Assembly (NCBI RefSeq): GCF_003208055.1
Contig: NZ_QJUE01000001.1
Location: forward strand, 124,001 to 188,000
Length of the DNA: 64,000 bases
DNA from: Prochlorococcus marinus XMU1408
GTDB lineage: Bacteria; Cyanobacteriota; Cyanobacteriia; PCC-6307; Cyanobiaceae
Reading direction: 5' to 3'
Under the pieces are notes generated by a model that was given only the letters and a program-made list of their open reading frames with translations, made no database searches and was not told the origin of the DNA. Position 1 is the stretch's first letter. The number at the start of each line of letters is the position of its first letter. This document shows, one piece after another, positions 59,210 to 64,000 of this stretch. Made by a program: the position numbers and the translations under genes.

Positions 59210-59866
59210 TTATTTATTAAAAAGCCATTCTTTTTTATTTGTTTGTAAGAATTTTCTTTTTTTCTTTGCTTCTGCAATCATTGACTTGCCATCGTGTAGA
59301 TAATTATCAACATAACCCATAGTGTAGCGCTCTAATTCATTAAGACCGTCCTCAACTTGTGATAAGCAATGATAAAGATCTAAGCTAAAATCTTTAATTA
59401 GAGAAGGACTTGCAATAGAGGTATATATTATTTTTACTTTATTAATTTTGCTTTTACTTTTTTCAAGATATAAGCAGAAAGTATCCATTAATAACTCATC
59501 ATAAGGGTCTGCTGACAAGTCTCTGATTTTTGCTGGTAAAGGATTAACTATTTGACCAAGTAATTTATCGATTGGGATATAAATATTCTTAAACCAAGTT
59601 TTTATATCTTCAGATTGCGAGGAATGAGTGGTCTCTTTTTTATATCTAGTTTCCCTGTTAGCATTACAATTATCAATTTTATTTACTTTATTATTCTTGT
59701 GCTTTGTCTTTAATATTTCCCATGCAGCATTTATTTCGAGCATTACTTTTATATCTCCTCCTTTATCTGGATGATGTATTTTTACAAGCTCTCTATATGC
59801 CTTTTTAATATCTTGGAGGTTTGTCTTGGGATGAACTTTTAATATTTGATATGGGTCGCTAGTCAT
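59210..59866 (-). CDS. DnaJ-domain protein
   Basis: A 218-residue protein with an N-terminal J domain (DPYQILKVHPKTNLQDIKKAYRELVKIHHPDKGGD, HPD tripeptide present). A region of about 130 residues without zinc fingers or a Gly/Phe linker follows. It is therefore a type C J-protein, which would recruit a DnaK/Hsp70 for a specific client through the C-terminal part. The client is unknown. It converges with ndhO and starts 20 bp downstream of the cysK stop, in the same direction. Confidence 0.92.
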   Translation of the reverse strand: MTSDPYQILKVHPKTNLQDIKKAYRELVKIHHPDKGGDIKVMLEINAAWEILKTKHKNNKVNKIDNCNANRETRYKKETTHSSQSEDIKTWFKNIYIPIDKLLGQIVNPLPAKIRDLSADPYDELLMDTFCLYLEKSKSKINKVKIIYTSIASPSLIKDFSLDLYHCLSQVEDGLNELERYTMGYVDNYLHDGKSMIAEAKKKRKFLQTNKKEWLFNK

Positions 59867-59886
59867 TTAAAAAGATTATTTATTTT

Positions 59887-60858
59887 TTAGAGATACTCAT
59901 TTCCTCTAACTGGATTTGCAGGAATAGAAGTAAACATAGTTGTCGAAAGATATCTTTCTCCAAAGCTAGGTAAAATAACAACTAAACGCTTATTGGCAAA
60001 TTCAGATTTGCTACCAATCTTGAGCGCTGCCGCTACTGCCGCTCCACTGCTTACTCCACTTAGTAAACCTTCCTCTTTTGCAAGCCTCCTTCCTATTTCC
60101 ATTGCTTCATCATCACTGATTTGTATTACTTCATCAAGTTGACTCATATCTAATACATTAGGTATAAAACCAGCACCAATTCCTTGTATTGCATGAGTTC
60201 CAGATTTACCTCCTGAGAGTATTGGACTAGATGATGGTTCTACAGCAAAAACCTTAATTTTAGGATTATTTCGTTTTAAAAATCTTGCACAACCAGTTAT
60301 TGTTCCTCCTGTTCCTACACCAGCAATTAATCCATCCAGTTTTCCTTCGCAATCTTTCCATATCTCTTCGGCGGTAGTTTTTTCGTGAATTTCAGGATTC
60401 GATAAGTTATCGAATTGCTGAAGTAAATATGAGTTTGGAATCGATGCTACTAATTCTTTGGCTAGATGAATAGCGCCTTGTATCCCTTCTTTCCCAGGAG
60501 TTAGTTGAAGCTCTGCTCCAAATGCTCTGAGCATAGAACGTCTTTCAGTACTCATTGTGTCAGGCATTGTAAGGATTAGTCGGTATCCTTTCGCTGCCGC
60601 TACCATTGCCAAAGCAATACCAGTATTACCGCTAGTGGGCTCAATTAATACAGTCTGACCAGGTTTGATTGTGCCTTCTCTCTCGGCTGATTGCACCATT
60701 GCTCCAGCTATGCGGTCTTTTACTGAAGCTGTTGGGTTAAAACTTTCTAATTTGGCGACGATTTCCGCCTTGCAATTAAATTCATTAGGTAATCGATTTA
60801 GCTTGACCAGAGGTGTTTGGCCCACTAGAGCAGTTATGTCATTAGCAATTTTCATCAT
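59887..60858 (-). CDS. cysK: Cysteine synthase (O-acetylserine sulfhydrylase)
   Basis: A 323-residue PLP enzyme that makes cysteine from O-acetylserine and sulfide. The PLP lysine is K47 in NPTASVKDRIAGAM. The substrate-binding EPTSGNTGIAL is near residue 75, and the pyridine-binding VGTGGTITG and GIGAGFIPN are present. The start is MMKIANDITALVGQTPLVKL, with two candidate ATGs. It diverges from the glycosyltransferase gene with 134 bp between starts. Confidence 0.96.
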   Translation of the reverse strand: MMKIANDITALVGQTPLVKLNRLPNEFNCKAEIVAKLESFNPTASVKDRIAGAMVQSAEREGTIKPGQTVLIEPTSGNTGIALAMVAAAKGYRLILTMPDTMSTERRSMLRAFGAELQLTPGKEGIQGAIHLAKELVASIPNSYLLQQFDNLSNPEIHEKTTAEEIWKDCEGKLDGLIAGVGTGGTITGCARFLKRNNPKIKVFAVEPSSSPILSGGKSGTHAIQGIGAGFIPNVLDMSQLDEVIQISDDEAMEIGRRLAKEEGLLSGVSSGAAVAAALKIGSKSEFANKRLVVILPSFGERYLSTTMFTSIPANPVRGNEYL

Positions 60859-60992
60859 CTTATAAAAAACTGGTATCAGTTTCGAGGTAAAAAAGTTATT
60901 TAAGAATTCAACTCTTATTCAATAATGCTTGAATATTTTTTTTTCAAAAGCTTTATTGACCTTTTAGAGATATAAATAGATGGAATAATTTT

Positions 60993-62564
60993 TTGGTATT
61001 GACTGAGAGAGTTTCCCAAAACTATAGACCTCCAATCTTGTGGATCTTTCTTTTTTGGACAATAGCTTGTGTAATTGCATTTATTTCTCTTGGGAACTTG
61101 CCTTTGAGAGATTTTGACGAAGCAACAGTTGCTCGAGTAGCGCTGGAATTGAACCAAAAAAGTGGACTAGATAGATTGCTACCTTCGATCTGGGATGAAC
61201 CATATTTGAATAAACCCCCAGGTTTGCATTGGATAATTTCTTTTGCTATCTGGATTAGGCAAAAATTTCAACATAATATTGAATTTTTACCTTCCGAGTT
61301 TTGTATAAGATTTTTTCCAGCACTTTTTTCTACTTTTGTTGTGCCTTTGGGAGGGCTGATTCAATGGAATTTACGGCCTAAAGATCGAATTTCTTGTATT
61401 ACTACATCAGCTATTTTATTGACTTTATTGCCAATTGTTAGGTACGGACGAATGGCAATGTTGGATGGGACACAGCTGAGTGCGATTGCATTTTTATGGT
61501 TTTGCTTATCATCAATAGAAAATAACAGGTCAAACAAAGTTAAGTTTTTAGGAGCTGGATTTGCTTGTAGTTTCATGCTTTTACTCAAGGCCCCTGTAAT
61601 TATTCCTGCACTTTTAGCGTCTTTATTACCTTTGATTTGGGAAAACAGGTCAAGAAATTATTTCAATAATCTTTCATGGGGATGGTTTTTTTATGGCCTA
61701 ATCCCTGGCTTCGCTTGGCATTTATGGAATGTATTTTCCTATGGCTCTGGAGCTTTATGGATGTGGTGGGGTGATGGTGCAGGAAGAGTTTTGTTTAAAG
61801 AAGGTTCTGGTAGTGAGCTTGGCTTTCTAGTCCCAGTAATTGAAATATTTGAAGGAGGATGGCCTTGGATTCTTGTATGGCCAATTGGAGTTGTATGGGC
61901 ATTTTCTCATCTGCATACTCGTTGGGGAACTTGGGCTTTTAGTACACAAATAATTATTGCTGGAAGTATTTTACCCTTGAAACTGCAATTGCCTTGGTAT
62001 ATACATCCTTTTTGGTTGCCTTTTGCTTTATTATGTGGTCCACCAATTGCTTGGTTAATTAACAGAAAAGATTATGATTATGTTCTTGCTAGGAAAATAT
62101 TAAGCATAATCCCTTATGTAATATCTTTCATTGGATTATCTCTATTGATTCTCTCTTTACTATTGAAATTCAACTTATTAAATTGGGGAGAAGAATACTT
62201 TAATATAATTTTTTCTATAAGTTCTGGTTGGCTGATTGGGGCACGATTACTATCAAATTCAAGAAAGAATATTAGGAAAATTGGTTTTTTGGGGATAATT
62301 CTAGGAAGCGTAATTGGCTTAATCTTCTTTGTAAGTTCAAAATTTTGGTTATGGGAAATAAATGAGAATTGGGATGTAAGACCAGTAGCTGAATTGATAT
62401 CTGACTTACCTAATCAAGAAATTTATATTGGTAATAGCTTTGAGCGTCCAAGTTTAAATTGGTATGCACAAAAACAAATAAAAAGTTTTGACAAGAAAAC
62501 TCAGACTAAATGCAAGGTTATTAAGGAAACTAATGATTGGGATCTTTATACATGCAATGAATAA
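60993..62564 (+). CDS. PMT/ArnT-type membrane glycosyltransferase
   Basis: A 523-residue polytopic membrane protein with about ten hydrophobic segments. The first loop carries the family acidic motif LPLRDFDEATVARVALEL (DFDE), as in GT-C lipid-linked sugar transferases (PMT/ArnT, GT39/GT83). Other signals are YLNKPPGLHWI, SFMLLLKAPVIIPAL and QLPWYIHPFWLPFALL. The donor and acceptor are unknown. A TTG at 60993 is used as start; the next TTG is two codons downstream. Confidence 0.87.
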   Translation: MVLTERVSQNYRPPILWIFLFWTIACVIAFISLGNLPLRDFDEATVARVALELNQKSGLDRLLPSIWDEPYLNKPPGLHWIISFAIWIRQKFQHNIEFLPSEFCIRFFPALFSTFVVPLGGLIQWNLRPKDRISCITTSAILLTLLPIVRYGRMAMLDGTQLSAIAFLWFCLSSIENNRSNKVKFLGAGFACSFMLLLKAPVIIPALLASLLPLIWENRSRNYFNNLSWGWFFYGLIPGFAWHLWNVFSYGSGALWMWWGDGAGRVLFKEGSGSELGFLVPVIEIFEGGWPWILVWPIGVVWAFSHLHTRWGTWAFSTQIIIAGSILPLKLQLPWYIHPFWLPFALLCGPPIAWLINRKDYDYVLARKILSIIPYVISFIGLSLLILSLLLKFNLLNWGEEYFNIIFSISSGWLIGARLLSNSRKNIRKIGFLGIILGSVIGLIFFVSSKFWLWEINENWDVRPVAELISDLPNQEIYIGNSFERPSLNWYAQKQIKSFDKKTQTKCKVIKETNDWDLYTCNE

Positions 62565-62645
62565 ATTAAATATTATTTTTTTAACATATTTTTCACTTAT
62601 TTTGATTTTTTTTGCAAGAATTAAATAGTTATTAGTTTTTTTAAA

Positions 62646-62909
62646 GTGTATTGTATCGAGCTTACTATTAAGTTAAGCCCTTTACCTTTGATAGTTCAGA
62701 GGAAAGAGCATGAAGATGCTAAACGAGTTTATTCTGAAGTTATAGATTCTATTCAGAAAGGTAATCAAAGGCTTTTAGAATTGACCTGTGAAAAAGTTGA
62801 GGATAAAAAAATTACTGTTCTAGTAAGTGAAATTATTGCTATACAAATTTATGAAAAAACAAGTAGTGGTGGCAGTAGTAAACGTCCTGGATTTTCACTT
62901 GAAAATTAA
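62646..62909 (+). CDS. UPF0367 family protein
   Basis: An 87-residue soluble protein. [35 protein letters not shown] and the C-terminal [16 protein letters not shown] match the cyanobacterial UPF0367 family, whose function is unknown. The GTG at 62646 is the start because the family begins M-Y-x-I-E-L. It is followed by the ABC ATPase gene 23 bp later. Confidence 0.9.
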   Translation: MYCIELTIKLSPLPLIVQRKEHEDAKRVYSEVIDSIQKGNQRLLELTCEKVEDKKITVLVSEIIAIQIYEKTSSGGSSKRPGFSLEN

Positions 62910-62932
62910 GAGAAAATGGGAGTTATTCAATT

Positions 62933-63616
62933 TTGAAACCAACTGAGTTTGGCGATTTGGAATTCGATAAAGTTTCTTTTTCTTGGCCCAATGGAGTCAA
63001 TGTTATTGATCAATGCTCGTTTTCAATTAAAAAACCTGGGTTGTGGATGTTGGTAGGAGAAAATGGAAGTGGTAAAAGTACCTTGTTTCGCCTAATAACT
63101 GGAGTAATTCGACCTAAAAGTGGAAGAGTTTTCTGTTCTTTGAAGCCATCATTGGTTTTTCAAAATCCAGACCATCAATTGCTTATGCCAACTTGTAAAA
63201 GTGAGTTGATCCTTTGTGTACCGAAAACTATTCCTCAAAGTAAGTTATTTGAGTTGATTCAATCAGCCCTTGAAAAAGTCGATTTAGGAGAAATGTTAGA
63301 TAGACCTATTCATACCCTTAGTGGAGGACAAAAGCAGCGATTAGCTCTTGCTTGTGCAGTGGTAAGTGATTCTAATTTACTTTTACTTGATGAGCCGACT
63401 GCTCTTTTAGATCCTCAAAGTCAAAAGTCAGTCTTAAAAGTTGTGAAGAAGTTAACAAGTTCCTCAACTGATCCAATTACTGCAATATGGGTAACTCATC
63501 GTTTAGAGGAATTGTTTTACTGTGATGGTGCGGCAATACTTAAAAATGGAGCTATTGGAAAATGGGATTCTGGTTCAAAAGTGTTCCAACAATTAAAATC
63601 ACTTGCCCTTAGGTAG
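62933..63616 (+). CDS. CbiO/EcfA-like ABC transporter ATPase
   Basis: A 227-residue ABC ATPase. Walker A is GENGSGKST (residues about 42-50), signature LSGGQKQRLALA, and Walker B LLLDEPTALLDP. The ALLDP end and the H-loop (WVTHRLEEL) are typical of energy-coupling-factor or cobalt-type ATPases. No partner membrane gene is adjacent, so the transported substrate is unknown. TTG start. It is followed by tRNA-Asn 29 bp after its stop. Confidence 0.88.
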   Translation: MKPTEFGDLEFDKVSFSWPNGVNVIDQCSFSIKKPGLWMLVGENGSGKSTLFRLITGVIRPKSGRVFCSLKPSLVFQNPDHQLLMPTCKSELILCVPKTIPQSKLFELIQSALEKVDLGEMLDRPIHTLSGGQKQRLALACAVVSDSNLLLLDEPTALLDPQSQKSVLKVVKKLTSSSTDPITAIWVTHRLEELFYCDGAAILKNGAIGKWDSGSKVFQQLKSLALR

Positions 63617-63645
63617 CTGGCAAGGTTAAGTTCTTAATGTTGTAA

Positions 63646-63717
63646 TCCTCGGTAGCTCAGCGGTAGAGCGATCGGCTGTTAACCGATTGGTCGCAGGTTC
63701 GAATCCCGCCCGGGGAG
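63646..63717 (+). tRNA. tRNA-Asn (anticodon GTT)
   Basis: A 72-nt class I tRNA. The acceptor is TCCTCGG/CCGGGGA with one G-U pair, and the discriminator is G. The D arm has AGCTCAGCGGTAGAGCG. The anticodon loop CTGTTAA gives GTT, and the T arm contains GGTTCGAATCC. CCA is not encoded. A run of T and then A follows the 3' end. Confidence 0.97.
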
Positions 63718-64000
63718 TTTTTAAAAAAAATTGAAATCATTGATTGACTGTCATATAAATTTTTTGGAATTTTCTAGATTCAAAAACTATTTATTAATCG
63801 ACAAGAGGAAATAAATATTCCAAGGAAAGCTTTTTATGTGCGTTTTCTAAGCAAGTTTTCAGAGATCCTTAACAGAAACACCTTCGAATTGGAAGACTTT
63901 CTAAAGACAGTAGAACTTTTTTTAGTTTTTTATCTTATGAAAAATCAGTGATAGCAGATGATCCTGCGGATTAAGCTATGGATAACCGGATTTTTCGAAT
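63718..64000. other. Gene-free tail of the window
   Basis: After tRNA-Asn I see no convincing gene to the end of the window. The sequence is AT-rich with scattered T runs. An ATG at 63978 opens a frame (MDNRIF) that is cut off after about seven codons, too short to judge. It may be the beginning of the next gene. Confidence 0.5.

Noticed and set aside
63646-64000. tRNA-Asn followed by an empty tail as an island boundary
   Set aside because: The visible 280 bp shows no repeat of the tRNA end or phage gene; the window ends too soon to judge further.
63978-64000. ATG at 63978 as the start of a new gene
   Set aside because: Only about seven codons are visible, which is too little to support a gene.

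Overview
This is a 64 kb stretch of a picocyanobacterial chromosome, most probably Prochlorococcus. The evidence is the gene set: psbX-ycf66, high-light-inducible (Hli) proteins, ndhO, petL, crtQ, a CRR7 homologue, DUF3120, DUF4346, DUF512, DUF751, DUF2973 and UPF0367 proteins. The DNA is A+T-rich with very short intergenic gaps and frequent TTG/GTG starts. The base composition looks closer to a low-light clade such as NATL than to the most A+T-rich high-light strains, but that is an inference. About 70 protein genes and two tRNAs are supported. No insertion sequence, integrase, prophage, CRISPR array, rRNA or plasmid-type gene was seen. The window reads as conserved core chromosome rather than a genomic island.

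Layout. 1-7.4 kb: a partial LpxB-related gene, tRNA-Leu, accC, yggT, psbX, ycf66, an Hli gene, an SbmA/BacA-type ABC exporter, hinT and def. 7.4-14.2 kb: an S9 peptidase converging on the sufBCDS iron-sulfur operon. 14.5-20.5 kb: small hypotheticals, a DUF4912 protein, phosphoglucomutase and a RarA fusion. 20.5-29.7 kb: phosphopantetheinyl transferase, peroxiredoxin Q, coaX, cysH and a type II NADH dehydrogenase. These are followed by a membrane-transport block (DASS carrier, TrkH/KtrB, TrkA/KtrA) and anmK. 29.6-35 kb: a ribbon-helix-helix regulator with a palindromic intergenic region, two small proteins (one Nif11-like), an ABC-F ATPase, an HtrA protease and a 48-residue Hli protein. 35-46 kb: xseAB, a BrkB-family protein, an inositol-phosphatase family enzyme, a TolC-like porin, a DUF512 radical-SAM-like protein, nadB, a VKOR-thioredoxin fusion and petL.

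46-64 kb: DUF4346, a GNAT-like protein, a RibD_C reductase next to a tandem PTPS fusion, aroK, crr7, a GST, rbfA, nagZ, hemD, an SRPBCC protein and zeta-carotene desaturase. The end of the window holds a HesB/IscA protein, ndhO, a DnaJ-domain protein, cysK, a PMT-type glycosyltransferase, a UPF0367 protein, a CbiO-like ATPase and tRNA-Asn.

Functional links. SufBCDS, the HesB/IscA protein, CysH and CysK cover sulfur assimilation and Fe-S assembly. PsbX, Hli, PetL, NdhO, CRR7 and CrtQ serve the thylakoid. NagZ and AnmK are two steps of peptidoglycan recycling. TrkH and TrkA form a K+ uptake system, and the tandem PTPS and RibD_C proteins suggest a pterin pathway.

I did not find a clearly new multi-gene system. 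The best leads are the tandem PTPS with a degenerate first domain, the Nif11-like protein behind a palindrome-rich RHH regulator region, an A34 tRNA-Leu, two divergent gene pairs sharing a CATG start, and several structured intergenic elements. Functions are assigned by recognising motifs by eye; no database search was run.
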